A stretch of 64,000 nt of DNA, from positions 1 to 64,000 of the forward strand of contig JAWZYU010000717.1 in the NCBI GenBank assembly GCA_038380435.1. Direction: 5' to 3'. The translations under genes were made by a program, and so were the position numbers. Below the pieces are notes generated by a model, which saw only the letters and a list, made by a program, of their open reading frames with translations, searched no databases and was not told the DNA's origin. Shown piece by piece: positions 30,846-42,089 of this stretch (positions are counted from its first letter, which is position 1; every line of letters starts with the position of its first letter). Source of the DNA: Ryuthela nishihirai (taxonomy: Eukaryota > Arthropoda > Arachnida > Araneae > Heptathelidae).

Positions 30846-31110
30846 AGTTTAAATTATATTTACGTTCCTAAAAAGACAAGTGGTAGTTATTTATTTTAAA
30901 AAATTGTTAATTAATTTTATAATATTCTCAAATATTTTAATAAAATCCTAATGAATAAATTATTTTATTTTAACTGATTTTAAAATAAATGGCTCTAACT
31001 TAAATTTTAAATAAATTAAATTAATTGCATATTTAGGTATAATAAATTTTCCTCCTTTTGTTCAAGACTCTCCAGGCCTCATGTATCAAAGTGGCTTGGA
31101 TGGGCCCGTC
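30846..31110 (-). mobile_element. family B TIR element, inverted copy
   Basis: Reverse complement of the 27.0- and 27.9-kb copies; ends AGGCCTCATGTATCAAAGTGGCTT. Borders the LINE remnant. Confidence 0.7.
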
Positions 31111-32058
31111 TATGTGTATTAATACCCAATTAATATCATGGTATTTCTACTCCCTTGTTCATTTAATATCCAATTTGCCAAATTAGAAATCAAATGTTTC
31201 CATTTACATTGTTTATCTTTCATTCTATATTAATTATTATTAAAAGGATAAAAATTTAAAAATGATTATTATTTTCGGGACAACGGTATGAGTTTTAAGA
31301 TAAAATAATATATTTCATTCAAAATTTACTACCGCTAAAATATTGAATTCTCTTACCTAGCAACTTGAAGTTAACTGAAATGACAGCGGAAATGAATTTC
31401 GAAAGGTGAACAAAAACATAAGAAACAATTTAAGGATCAATTTAAAAAAAACATCAAAAACGTGAGCAACAATTTAAAGATATTGGAAAAAAGAAATTCA
31501 AAAGAAAAGAAAGCCACAAGTTTGGAAACACAAGGAGTATTGATTCCTCCATTTCCACTCTGAAATACGCTTCTTTTGACGAATCTTCCATTAGAGCGTT
31601 GAGCTTTCGAGGGATTATTTTAAATGCTTTCGGCGAACCTTGTAATTCAATTTGTATTTGAAGCGAATTGAAATGCATCAAAGCGACGGAAAAAATGGAG
31701 AGCGCGAATACAAAAACAGAAAGGAATCGATATTTTTTTCAAAGTGCGATGGGTAAATAAATAATGCAAATGATTACTGGCGTATCGTTCCGAGTTTTAT
31801 TTTTCCATATTATTTCGGATTGATTTATCTTCAGTGTGGTGAGTGTGAAAAATATTAAAAAATGAATGGAAATATCAATGTAAGGTTCGTGTTTTTGAAA
31901 GAAAACTTTTTTGCAATAAAAAATTAATTTAAAATGTAAACCGTAAAATTTTGTTTTATGAATATTTGGAATTGTATGCTAGAAATTTGAAAGCCTTTTT
32001 TGTTATATTAACAATGAATTTCTAAAAAAATTATTCTGAGTCTTTATTACGTAAACAA
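31111..32058. other. unassigned AT-rich DNA
   Basis: About 950 bp with no recognised family. A 75-codon minus-strand ORF near 31454-31681 has no domain support. Confidence 0.4.
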
Positions 32059-32345
32059 GAGGGGTAGGATGGCTCAGTCGGTAGCGCGCCAGGCTCGTAA
32101 TCTGCAGTTCCCAGGTTCGAGTCTCGCGTGGGCCAGCGTTGAGATTTATATCCGCAAAACTGCCCTCGGTCAGTAGGGGACACCCATGTGCTTGGAAAGG
32201 CCGCCCTCCCTCCGATGGGACGTTAAACCATAGTTCCGTGTGTGGGAGAGACATATCCTAGCACCTTAAAGAACAAGCTGGATGGCCTTGACAGGAGTCT
32301 ATGATCCATCTTCTAAAAGCTGTCCAATGAATTGCCTTACCTCCT
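32059..32345 (+). mobile_element. SINE, 3'-truncated
   Basis: GAGGGGTAGGATGGCTCAGTCGG (A box perfect), body to AGCTGTCCAATGAATTGCC, then cut off by the next SINE. Confidence 0.9.
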
Positions 32346-32728
32346 GGGGCGGGGGTGGCTCATTCGGTAGCGCGTCCGACTCGTAATCTGCAGTTCCCAG
32401 GTTCGAGTCCCAGCTGGGTCAGCGTTGAGATATATCTCCGCAAAATTCCCCGCCCTGCCCACGGTCAGTAGGGAACACCGATGGGGTTGAAAAGGCCGGC
32501 GCCCGTGGATGGGACGTTAAGCCGTGGTCCCGTGTGCGGGAGAGCCATTCCCTATGCACGTTAAAAACACACTGGATGGCCTTGACGGGAGGCTACTATC
32601 CATCTCCTAACAGCTATCCAGTGGATCCCTTACCCCCAACCCGCTCTGAGCCCTTGGGGTCCTTGTGACCTGGCCATTTAGCACATTGTGTGCAACAAAA
32701 GTGCTGCTCAGAGGTAAAATAACCCAAC
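32346..32728 (+). mobile_element. SINE, full length
   Basis: GGGGCGGGGGTGGCTCATTCGG to AAATAACCCAAC, head to tail behind the previous copy. Confidence 0.94.
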
Positions 32729-33261
32729 ATAAACAATAGTTTGAATAGTAATACAGCTTGCAAGAAAAACGTGATAAATTGCTTTGATGAAAAGAATTCA
32801 TGACCAACAACAGCTGATGATTTTTTTTTTGGCTAGTCATTGCCATTTGTTATTCGAATAATGTTTTAAATAATTTTCAGCTTAAAAAATTTATCTTTTT
32901 GACGTCAAAATTTTTCAATATTTCTATTGTTCAAGCTTATTAAAATAGGTGTTGACTATAAGCAGTTAGTAAGACTAAATTATAAGGCGTTGAGAGTGAC
33001 TGACAAAACGACGTTAAAAAATGAATCCCAATGGAAATTCATGCTAACCAATTTATTATAGTGTGCCTTCGTAGGTAAGGACTTTGAGATTTGAAACTGC
33101 GACTTAGTAAAATGTAAACGAACGGTAGTTATGAAAACAATGGTGAGGTGGCGTGTATTTTATTTGTAAAAAATGGTGAATTTAAAAATCTGTGTTTTAG
33201 AGAAAAGCTATGCAAGATATTAAACCTTATTAACATGTACTAATACACTAAATAACTGAAA
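32729..33261. other. unassigned AT-rich DNA
   Basis: Nothing recognised before the 28-bp array. Confidence 0.4.
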
Positions 33262-34312
33262 GACAGACTAATGCAACAACCAATCGACAGCCAAAATTAT
33301 AAAACAACCAACCCACAGACAGACTAATACACCGTCCAACCGACAGACAGACCAATACACCATCCAACCGACAGACAGAATAATACACCACCCAACCGAC
33401 AGACAGACTATTACACTATCCAACCGACAGACAGACTAATACACCATCCAACCGACAGACAGACTAATACACCATCCAACCGACAGACAGACTAATACAC
33501 CATCCAACCGACAGACAGACTAATACACCATCCAACCGACAGACAGACTAATACACCATCCAACCGACAGACAGACTAATACACCATCCAACCGACAGAC
33601 AGACTAATACACCATCCAACCGACAGACAGACTAATACACCATCCAACCGACAGACAGACTAATACACCATCCAACCGACAGACAGACTAATACAATATC
33701 CAACCGACAGACAGAATAATACACCATCCAACCGACAGACAGACTAATACACCATCCAACCGACAGACAGACTAATACACCATCCAACCGACAGACAGAC
33801 TAATACACCATCCAACCGACAGACAGACTAATACACCATCCAACCGACAGACAGACTAATACACCATCCAACCGACAGACAGATTAATACACCATCCAAC
33901 CGACAGACAGACTAATACACCATCCAACCGACATACAGACTAATACACCATGCAACCGACAGACAGACTAATACACCATCCAACCGACAGAGACTAATAC
34001 ACCATCCAACCGACATACAGACTAATACACCATCCAACCGACAGACAGACTAATACACCATCCAACCGACAGACAGACTAATATACCATCCAACCGACAG
34101 ACAGACTAATACACCATCCAACCGACAGACAGACTAATACACCATCCAACCGACAGACAGACTAATACACCATCCAACCGACATACAGACTAATACACCA
34201 TCCAACCGACAGACAGACTAATACACCATCCAACCGACATACAGACTAATACACCATCCAACCGACAGACAGACTAATACACCATCCAACCGACAGAGAG
34301 ACTGCCCTGATC
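33262..34312 (+). repeat. 28-bp minisatellite
   Basis: About 37 units of CCGACAGACAGACTAATACACCATCCAA, very uniform in the middle, with rare variants (CATACAGAC, a 4-bp deletion near 33990, AATATCC). The inner GACAGACAGAC is itself a 4-bp repeat. Older, looser units at the left edge. Confidence 0.97.
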
Positions 34313-34837
34313 AACAGAATGAACAAGAGTCGGTCAACTGAGAATTGTGAGACATTCTCTCTCGCTAGCTGATTGGTTTGTCACTCTGTTGGCCAATCTG
34401 TCACACAGTCTGTTTTTCAGTAATAAAGTATCACAGAAAGGTTTCCTATAGACAAGAAAATTGCTGAAAAAACATTGTTTAGCTGATGGTGAAGTGGTTA
34501 TCATAGCCAGCATGTTTCTACGTGACGTGGGCTCGTATCATACTCAGGGCAAAACCAAATTTTTTTTTCAGCTAATTATTCAAACGGTCAGGTTTTTTCC
34601 TCTCGAATGGTCTGTCAGATAGTTTGTCTCAGTCAGCTGACTGGTCTGTCACATCGTTCGTTTCAGCCATATTTCAATTTGTTTCTGTCTGATTGTTTGT
34701 TGACAGATGATTTGTCAATCAGTCTGTTGACTGGACATTTTTGGTCTTCCTGTTGACTGGAATTTTGTCTTCCGGTAGGTTGTATTTTTAGTCTAAATAT
34801 TATATTTTTAATATTTATATTATATTTATCACCTAGA
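34313..34837. other. unassigned; contains a possible tRNA-like segment
   Basis: 34485-34550 reads TGGTGAAGTGGTTATCATAG (A-box-like), then ~35 bp later GGGCTCGTATCATACTC (weak B box), then CAAAACC and a T run. It may be a decayed tRNA or the head of another SINE. Several GTCTGTC motifs echo the array on the opposite strand. Confidence 0.35.
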
Positions 34838-37186
34838 ATCGTAATAAATTTATGCGACCCTCTAGAAATATAATAAATTTATGCGACCCTCTAAAAATGT
34901 AATAAATTTATGCGACCCCTAGAATTGTATCAAATTTATGCGACTCCCTAGAACTGTAATAAATTTATACGAAACCTATAATTGTAATAAATTTTTGCAG
35001 CCCCCTATAATGGTAATAAATTTATGCGATCCTGTAAAACTGCAATAAATTTATGCGACCACTTACAATTGTAAAAATTTATGCGACCACTAAAATTGTA
35101 ATAAATTTATTCCACCCCTCTACAATTGTAATAAATTTCCCATTAGAATTCCAATAAATTTTTGCGATCCCTAGAACTCTAATTAATTTATTCAATCCCC
35201 TAGAATTAAAATAAATTTATACGATCCCCCAGAATTATAATAAACTTATGCGACCCCCTAGAACTGTAACAAAACCATGCGATATCCTAGAATTTTAAGA
35301 AATTTTTGCGATCCCCTACGATTGTAATAAATCTTTACGATCCCTATCATCGTAATAAATTTATTCAACCCCCTAGAAATGTAAGAAATTTATAAATTTA
35401 TGCGACCCACTGGGACTGTAATCAATTTAAGCTATCCCATAGAATTCTGATAAATTTATGAGATCACCTAGAATTGTAATAAATTATGCGACCCCCTTGG
35501 ATTTTTATTAATTATGCAATCCCCTGTAATTTTAATAAATTTATACGACCCCTTAGAATTGTAATAACTTTGTGCCATCCCCCTAGAATTGTAAAAAATT
35601 TATGCGACTTCCTACAATTGTAATAATTTATGCGACCCCTAAAATTATGATAAATTTATGCAATACAGGGGATCGCATAAATACGATACACCCTATATAT
35701 ATAAATAGGATACACTCTATATATATTGTAATAAATTTATGCGACCCCTAAAATTTTAATAAATCTCTCCTTAGAATTCCGTAAATTTAATTAATTTATT
35801 CAACCCCCTAGAATTAAAATAAATTTATACGATACCCCAAAATTATATTAAACTTATGCGACCCCCTAGAATTGTAACAAATCCATGTGACAGCCTAGAA
35901 TTGTAATAAAGAACCAGACCAGTCAGCTGACTGAGACAAACGATTTGATAGACCAATCATAAATTAATAAAACTCCTAGATGTCGCATAAATGTTTTACA
36001 ATTTCTAGAATATTTATTAATTTATGCGATCACCTGTCATCGCAAATGAAATCCTAGGATACACATGTAACCCTAGGATATTTATTAATTTATGCGGTCC
36101 TCTGGAATTCTAATAAATTATTTGTTCCCTTAGAATTATAATAAATTTATGCGACCCCCTATCATCGTAATAAATTTATTCAATCTCTTAGAAATGTAAC
36201 CAATTTTTAGAAATGTAACTAATTATTTAGTAACCAAGGGATCGCATAAATTAATAAAAATCCGCCTAGGATTTTTATTAATTTATGCGATCCCTTGGAA
36301 TTGCAATAAATTTATGCGACCCTCTTGAATTGTAATGCGACCACATAGAATTGTAATAAATTTATCCTACCCCGAGGATTTTTATTCATTTGTGCAATCC
36401 TCTGGAACTGTAATAATAAAAAACTTTATACGACCCCTTTGAATAATAATTAATTTATGCGACCCCTTATCATCGTAATAAATTTATTCAATCCCCTAGA
36501 TATGTAACAAATTTATGCAACACACTAGATTTGTAATAAATTTATGCGACCTCTAAGATTTTTGTTAATAAATACGATCCCCTGTAATTATAATAAATTT
36601 ATACGACCCCTAATTGTAATAAATTTATGCGACCCTCTAGAATAATAAATAATTTATGCGACCCCCTATCATCGTAATAAATTTATTCAATCCCCTAAAT
36701 ATGTAACAAACTTATGCGACAATCTAGAACTGTAATAATTTCATGGGACCCCTAGATTTTTTATTTATGCTTCCCCTGGAATTGTAATAAAATTTTACGA
36801 CCCCCCCAGAATTGTAATAAATTAATGCGACTCTCTGGAATTATAACTCATTTATGCGACACCCTATCATCGTAATAAATTTATCCAACCCCCTAGAAAT
36901 GTAACAAATTTATGCGATCCCTAGAATTGTAATAAATGTATGCAACCGCTTTGAATTGATGCGACCCCCAGAATTGTAATAAATTTATGCGACCCCTTAG
37001 AAATGTAATAAATTGAGCGAAAGCCTGGAATTGTAAAAAAATTAAGTGTCTCCTTAGAAATGTAATAAATTTATGCTACCCCATAAATTGTAATAAATTC
37101 CTGCGACACCTAGATTTGTAATAAATTCATGCGACCCCCTAGAAATATAATAATTTTATGCGACTCCCTATAATTGTAATAAATAT
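34838..37186 (+). repeat. degenerate ~29-bp tandem array
   Basis: About 80 strongly diverged units of TAGAATTGTAATAAATTTATGCGACCCCC; unit length varies between about 26 and 31. Some units are inverted (GGGGATCGCATAAAT near 35668 and 36238). Old compared with the neighbouring 28-bp array. A non-array piece at 35917-35965 is an inverted match to 34605-34650. Confidence 0.9.
36234..36298. repeat. perfect 30-bp inverted repeat in the array
   Basis: Arm 36234-36263 starts CCAAGGGATCGCATAAATTA; arm 36269-36298 is its exact reverse complement; spacer GCCTA. Could form a cruciform. Confidence 0.92.
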
Positions 37187-37339
37187 AACTACCTCTTCCG
37201 AACAAATATTTGCGAAAAAAAAATCCCTAAAAATATAACAAATATAAAACTATCAGAGCTTTACAATCCCCTTCCAAGCTGCTCGCTACTCGTTTTTTGG
37301 GAACCACTGAGTTAAGATATCTGAAAAAACTGCAGTGAA

Positions 37340-37383
37340 ACCTTTAGGTGCATACCACCATGGGAGTCTCCCATTCAACACAT
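37340..37383 (-). pseudogene. transposase remnant, part beyond the SINE
   Basis: Continues the transposase fragment at 37797-37971 across the SINE; too short and decayed for more than positional assignment. Confidence 0.35.
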
Positions 37384-37395
37384 CTTCTGCAATGA

Positions 37396-37780
37396 GTTGG
37401 GTTGTTTTACCTCTGAGCGGCACTTTTTTGCACACCATGGGCTAAATGGCCAGGTCACATGGACCCCGAAGGCTCAGAGAAGGTTGGGGAAGGGGACCCA
37501 CTGGAACAGCTGTTGGGAGACAGATGGTAGCCTCCCATCAAGGCCATCCAGCGTGTTCTTTAACGTGCACAGGGTATGGCTCTCCCGTACACGGAGCCAC
37601 GGCTTATCGTCCCATCCGACGTACGGCGGCCTTTCCAAGCCCATCGATGTCCCCTACTGACCGTGGGCAGGGCAGGGAATTTTGCGGAGATAAATCTCAA
37701 CGCTGACCCAGCTGGGACTCGAACCTGGGAACTACAGATTACGAGCCTGGCGCGCTACTGACTAAGCCACCCCCGCCCCC
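37396..37780 (-). mobile_element. SINE inserted in a transposase remnant
   Basis: Perfect 12-bp target duplication CTTCTGCAATGA (37384-37395, 37781-37792). Confidence 0.96.
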
Positions 37781-37796
37781 CTTCTGCAATGAACAG

Positions 37797-37971
37797 CTAT
37801 CTTTTTCTTGGTGCCCCTCCCAACTCACCAGTTGCCTCAAACTTCTTCACCATCTCCCTTAACGCCTCTGACCTTTTCAGACCCTGACACTCTCGCAGTG
37901 CAGGATTTGCATTTCTCTGATTCTGGTAATAACTTGATTAACAGCACGCATTCCTTCTTCGTAAGAGCCAT
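37797..37971 (-). pseudogene. DUF4817-type transposase N-terminus, frameshifted
   Basis: Starts MALTKKECVLLIKL at 37971; a frameshift follows and the next frame reads YQNQRNANPALRECQGLKRS and EALREMVKKFEATGELG, then a basic APRKR. This pattern (YQN..NA..ALRE..., KKFE.TGELG) is the N-terminal DNA-binding domain of a group of arthropod transposases. The catalytic part is missing. Upstream bases 37972-38158 are not AT-rich and may be the element's 5' flank. Confidence 0.65.
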
Positions 37972-38158
37972 ATAACCGTTTGCTCGCAGTGTGGGCATTC
38001 CCACTTTTATACGACGTGTTTTTGCGTCGGAAACGTGTTGTTATGCAAACGAACACGATTAGCATACCTGAAGCACCCGTTTTTCCCCTGATAATGAGAA
38101 CTGGATTGTTTTCTCCCGTTAAATCGCTTTCGCACATTCTTATTAAGCTATATCAATT

Positions 38159-38548
38159 GGGGCGTCGGTGGCTCAGTCGGTAGCGCGCCAGGCTCGTAAT
38201 CTGTAGTTCCCAGGTTCGAGTCCCAGGCTATGTCAGCGTTGAGATTTATCTCCGCAAAATTCCCCGCCCTGCCCACGGTCAGTAGGGGACACCGATGGGC
38301 TTGGAAAGGCCGCCGTCCGTTGCATGGGACGTTAAGCCATGACTCCGTGTGCGGGAGAGAGCCATACCCTGTGCACGTTAAAGAACACGCTGGATGGCCT
38401 TGACGGGAGGCTACCATCTGTCTCCCAACAGCTGTTACGGTGGGTCCCCTCCCCCAACCTTCTCTGAGCCTTCGGGGTCCATGTGACCTGGCCATTTAGC
38501 CCATGGTGTGCAAAAAAGTGCCGCTCAGAGGTAAAACAACCCAACCCA
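38159..38548 (+). mobile_element. SINE, full length
   Basis: GGGGCGTCGGTGGCTCAGTCGG to AACAACCCAACCC; B box intact, then CCCAGGCTATGTCAG in place of CCCAGCTGGGTCAG. Confidence 0.95.
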
Positions 38549-39028
38549 AATCTCTATCAATCAAGCATGCTATCTTTTATTCCAATTCTATCAATCAATT
38601 GTTCCAAACATATCATAACTATTCCTTCATGTTGTGGAATTACAATGCTATTTGAGATAATTATATATCGACATCTCAATTTCAATAAAAAAAAATGTAT
38701 TTCTTATAAACGTCGACAAAAATTTCTACCTGATACACCCCACGCGTGCATCCCTTTTTGGAGGCCCTATTCGTTTATATAAATAAACGTAACCATGTTA
38801 GAAAATAACATTTCGAGGGCCACTCAGCAATAAGGGGCCCTACTTCTATGCATAGTGTGTGTACTTATAAATCAGCCTCTGCTGATTTATGGTTGGCTAT
38901 CTTCACAAGTCTCACATTTAACATGTACATTATGCTCTGCATTATAGGTTAGTTTTGTGAGCACTGCCACCCCCCCCCCCTCCCCATACTACCTCCAGTG
39001 ACACTTTAAAACATATTCAACGAGAAAG
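38549..39028. other. unassigned
   Basis: Mixed composition with a C run (38970-38985); no family recognised. Confidence 0.4.
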
Positions 39029-39096
39029 ATTGGGTTGTTTTACCTCTGAGCGGCACTTTTTTGGCACACAATGGGCAAAATGGCCAGGTCACAAGT
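39029..39096 (-). mobile_element. SINE tail fragment
   Basis: TTGGGTTGTTTTACCTCTGAG to AATGGCCAGGTCACAAG, then cut by the MITE at a TA. Confidence 0.85.
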
Positions 39097-39098
39097 AC

Positions 39099-39236
39099 AG
39101 CCGCTCAAATAAGTATCTGAACACTATGGTTGATTGCAGGATTCAGAAAAAACATCTGGCAACGATTTTTTTAGAAATTAGTGATCTGGCAACCTTCGTG
39201 TCACGTGACACGAAGGTTGCCAGATCACTAATTCGT
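39099..39236. mobile_element. palindromic Tc1-type MITE, right arm truncated
   Basis: Left end CAGCCGCTCAAATAAGTATC, centre GTGTCACGTGACAC, ends at GATCACTAATTCG. The right terminal ~70 bp are lost. Confidence 0.85.
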
Positions 39237-39246
39237 GAGTGGCACG

Positions 39247-39734
39247 ACTAAAACTGGCATCTCAGTGTGTTGTCGTGGCTTTTACCATCAAGGCAAAGAA
39301 TGTATAAGGAAAAGAAGTTAAGCTTCAACAAATCGTAAATCCTCAGATGGTGTTTATATTCGTATCGTGAATTTGATATAGCAGGGAAACGAGCAATATG
39401 GAGAAAACAAATTGTGAAATAGAAATTTATATTTAAAACTTGAAAACTGCACTTTTTCTTTGTAAGAAAAGAGCATGATTTTATTAGAGGGTCATTTTCT
39501 CCACTGGAATTCATTTTTGTTGAATCAACTGTTATAAGAAGAACGGAAATAATAATAATAATAATAAAACACATTAAAAATGGTGTGAAGTTTAATTATA
39601 AAAATAAATTATTATTAATTAAACTGTTTAAATTTTTTAATCGCTGGAATCAATGCAAACGTACGATACCAATGTGCAAAAAGTAAAAGCAATGTAATTG
39701 TACAGTGATACACACTGAGATGCCAGTTTATTAG
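39247..39734. mobile_element. short element with inverted ends, holding the window-start repeat
   Basis: ACTAAAACTGGCATCTCAGTGTG (39247-39269) is inverted at 39711-39732 (CACACTGAGATGCCAGTTTATTAGG). Ends in TTAGGTA like Tc1/mariner termini. 39268-39363 matches the first bases of the window in reverse. Contains an AAT microsatellite (39546-39567). Confidence 0.6.
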
Positions 39735-39736
39735 GT

Positions 39737-39952
39737 ACAGTCGCTCAAAAAAAGTATCCGAACACTATGGTTAATTGCAGAATTCAGAAAAAAATATCTG
39801 GCAACGATTTGTTTAGAAATTAGCGATCTGACAACCTTCGTGTCACGTGACACGAAGGTTGCCCGATCACTAATTCTAAAAAAATCGTTGTCAGATGTTT
39901 TTTCTGAATCCTGTAATCAACCATAGTGTTCGGATATTTATTTGAGCGGCTG
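39737..39952. mobile_element. palindromic Tc1-type MITE, complete
   Basis: CAGTCGCTCAAAAAAAGTATCC to GAGCGGCTG, bounded by TA. The arms differ from each other at about ten positions, unlike the 23-kb copy. Directly abuts the preceding element. Confidence 0.92.
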
Positions 39953-39954
39953 TA

Positions 39955-40365
39955 CTTGACCGAAAGGCCCTAAATTTCGTATGTGGGTTCCCCCTGCATG
40001 ACCCCTTGTTGGATTAGAAAATTAGGTCTCTAGCTGCAATGAGACTCCTTAAAATAATAATGCCTTTGGAATTATTGGGAATCTCTCAACAAAAGCAGAT
40101 TTAAACCTTTGTTGACTCTTACGTTCATAGTTAAGAAGCAGTATAGAGCAACAATGTAGTTGGGAGGAATTATCTTTTCCCGTAGGAATAGCATAGTAAA
40201 TAGTTTTGCTACTAGCAAGCCTCCTTTTGGACTTTCGGCTTGAAATTCGCCACTGGAACCCGGACAAAATGTGGGAACACTCTGTGAAACTTGAAACTTC
40301 GCCCTCGATTTTCCGATGAGTTATGGCTGCCAGAAACACACACATATATATATACACACAGACTG
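39955..40365. other. unassigned; CA/TA microsatellite at the right edge
   Basis: A 102-codon minus-strand ORF (40049-40357) has no recognised domain. ACACACATATATATATACACACA at 40338-40360. Confidence 0.4.
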
Positions 40366-40752
40366 GGGGCGGGGGTGGCTCAGTTGGTAGCGCGCCAGGC
40401 TCGTAATCTGTAGTTCCCAGGTTCGAGTCCCAGCTGGGTCAGCGTTGAGATTTATCTCCGCAAAAATTCCCCGCCCTTGTCGCGCCACGGTCAGTAGGGG
40501 ACACCGATGGGCTTGGAAAGGCCGCCGTCGGATGTGACGTTAAGCCGTGGCCCCGTGTGCGGGAGAGCCATACCCTGTGCACGTTAAAGAACACGCTGGA
40601 TGGCCTTGACGGGAGGCTACCATCTGTCTCCCAACAGCTATTCCAGTGGGTCCCCTCCCCCAACCTTCTCTGAGCCTTCGGGGTCCATGTGACCTGGCCA
40701 TTTAGCCCATGGTGTGCAAAAGAGTGCCGCTCAGAGGTAAAACAACCCAACC
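40366..40752 (+). mobile_element. SINE, full length
   Basis: Near consensus with an insertion CCTTGTCGCGCC in the body; short flanking repeat CAGACTG. Confidence 0.95.
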
Positions 40753-41300
40753 CAGACTGACATCTTTCACTATTATAGATATCAACGTGACGGAAAGGCA
40801 ACATCGAAAATAAAAAAAAGTAGATTTTTTTTCATTTCTCAGCAACCATACGGCGACTCAGTCAGAATACTGGACCAGTCGAAAAGTACAAGTAGAAGAA
40901 AGAAACTTTCAGACGTGGAGGAGGCGAACCACTTATTTTTAGATCAGACAGATTTTGAAACTTCTACATTTTAGTTTCAAGTTTCCCATAAAAATTTTAC
41001 GGCTACTTGGTTCTGGTTGTTGCTTTTTTTTATTTCAATGTATCATCGTAAGCCGCTTAGCATCGATTTTAAAGTTTTTTCCGGACATAAATAAAATATA
41101 TCCTTCATCGGTTATTGATGTAAAGAAGGATTTTCTGGATATATAACGGTAGGTGTGAAGTAGAATTACGAAACACTAGCATTTTATCAATCTTATATCG
41201 AATTTTGAAGATGGTGTTTAAAAATATCCTTCGGTGTGATAGATTTATGGAAAAGTACGTATCAGACCGGTTATCTTAAATGCCCAATGGAAAACTTAAA
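40753..41300. other. unassigned AT-rich DNA
   Basis: Nothing recognised. Confidence 0.4.
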
Positions 41301-41314
41301 AACTTCGAAAACTT

Positions 41315-41696
41315 GGGGCGGGGGTGGCTCAGTCGGTAGCGCGCCAGGCTCGTAATCTGTAGTTCCCAGGTTCGAGTCCCAGCTGGATTAGCGTTGAGAT
41401 TTATCTCCGCAAAATTCCCCGCCCTGCCCATGGTCAGTAGGGGACACCAATGGGCTTGGAAAAGCCGCCGTCCGTCGGATGGGACGTTAAGCCGTGGCGC
41501 CGTGTGTGGGAGAGCCATACCCTGTGCACGTTAAAGAACACGCTGGATGGCCTTGACGGGAGGCTACCATCTGTCTCCCAACAGCTGTTCCAGTGGGTAC
41601 CCTCCTCCAAACTTCTCTGAGCCTTCGGGGTCCATGTGACCTGGCCATTTAGCCCATTGTGTGCAAAAAAAGTGCCGCTCAGAGGTAAAACAACCC
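41315..41696 (+). mobile_element. SINE, full length
   Basis: 14-bp perfect target duplication AACTTCGAAAACTT (41301-41314, 41697-41710). Confidence 0.96.
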
Positions 41697-41764
41697 AACT
41701 TCGAAAACTTAAAAATATTGTTGCAGAAAAAATATCAACTAATGATTTAAAGGAGTATGGATTC

Positions 41765-42079
41765 GGTTGTTTTTCCTCTGAGCGGCACTTTTTTTGCACA
41801 CAGTGGGCTAAATGGCAAGGTCACAAGGACCCCGAAGGCTCAGAGAAGGTTGGGGGAAGGGACCCACTAGAACAGCTGTTGGGAGACAGATGATAGGTTC
41901 ACGTCAAGTCCATCTAGCGTGTTCTTTAATGTGCACAGAGCATGGTTCTCTCGCACATGGGAGCCATGGCTTATCGTCCCATCCGACGGATGACGCCTTT
42001 CGCTAACCCAGCAGGGACTCGAACTTGGGAACTGCTGATTTCCAGTCTGGGGCACTACCGATTGAGCTATCCCCGCCAC
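41765..42079 (-). mobile_element. SINE with internal deletion
   Basis: GGTTGTTTTTCCTCTGAGCGG to GCTATCCCCGCCACCCC. About 70 bp of the body between GACGCCTTTCG and CTAACCCAGCAGGG are missing. Confidence 0.9.
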
Positions 42080-42089
42080 CCCTTGTTGG

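Noticed and set aside
33262..34312. CRISPR array (28-bp repeat)
   Set aside because: Units follow each other directly with no variable spacers, no cas genes, and the context is eukaryotic.
39248..39574. 108-codon minus-strand ORF beginning with an isoleucine run
   Set aside because: The start is an AAT microsatellite and the end crosses an element terminus; its last part is the dispersed repeat also seen at the window start.
40049..40357. 102-codon minus-strand ORF with a possible signal sequence
   Set aside because: No domain, starts in a CA/TA microsatellite, and no supporting splice or promoter signals.
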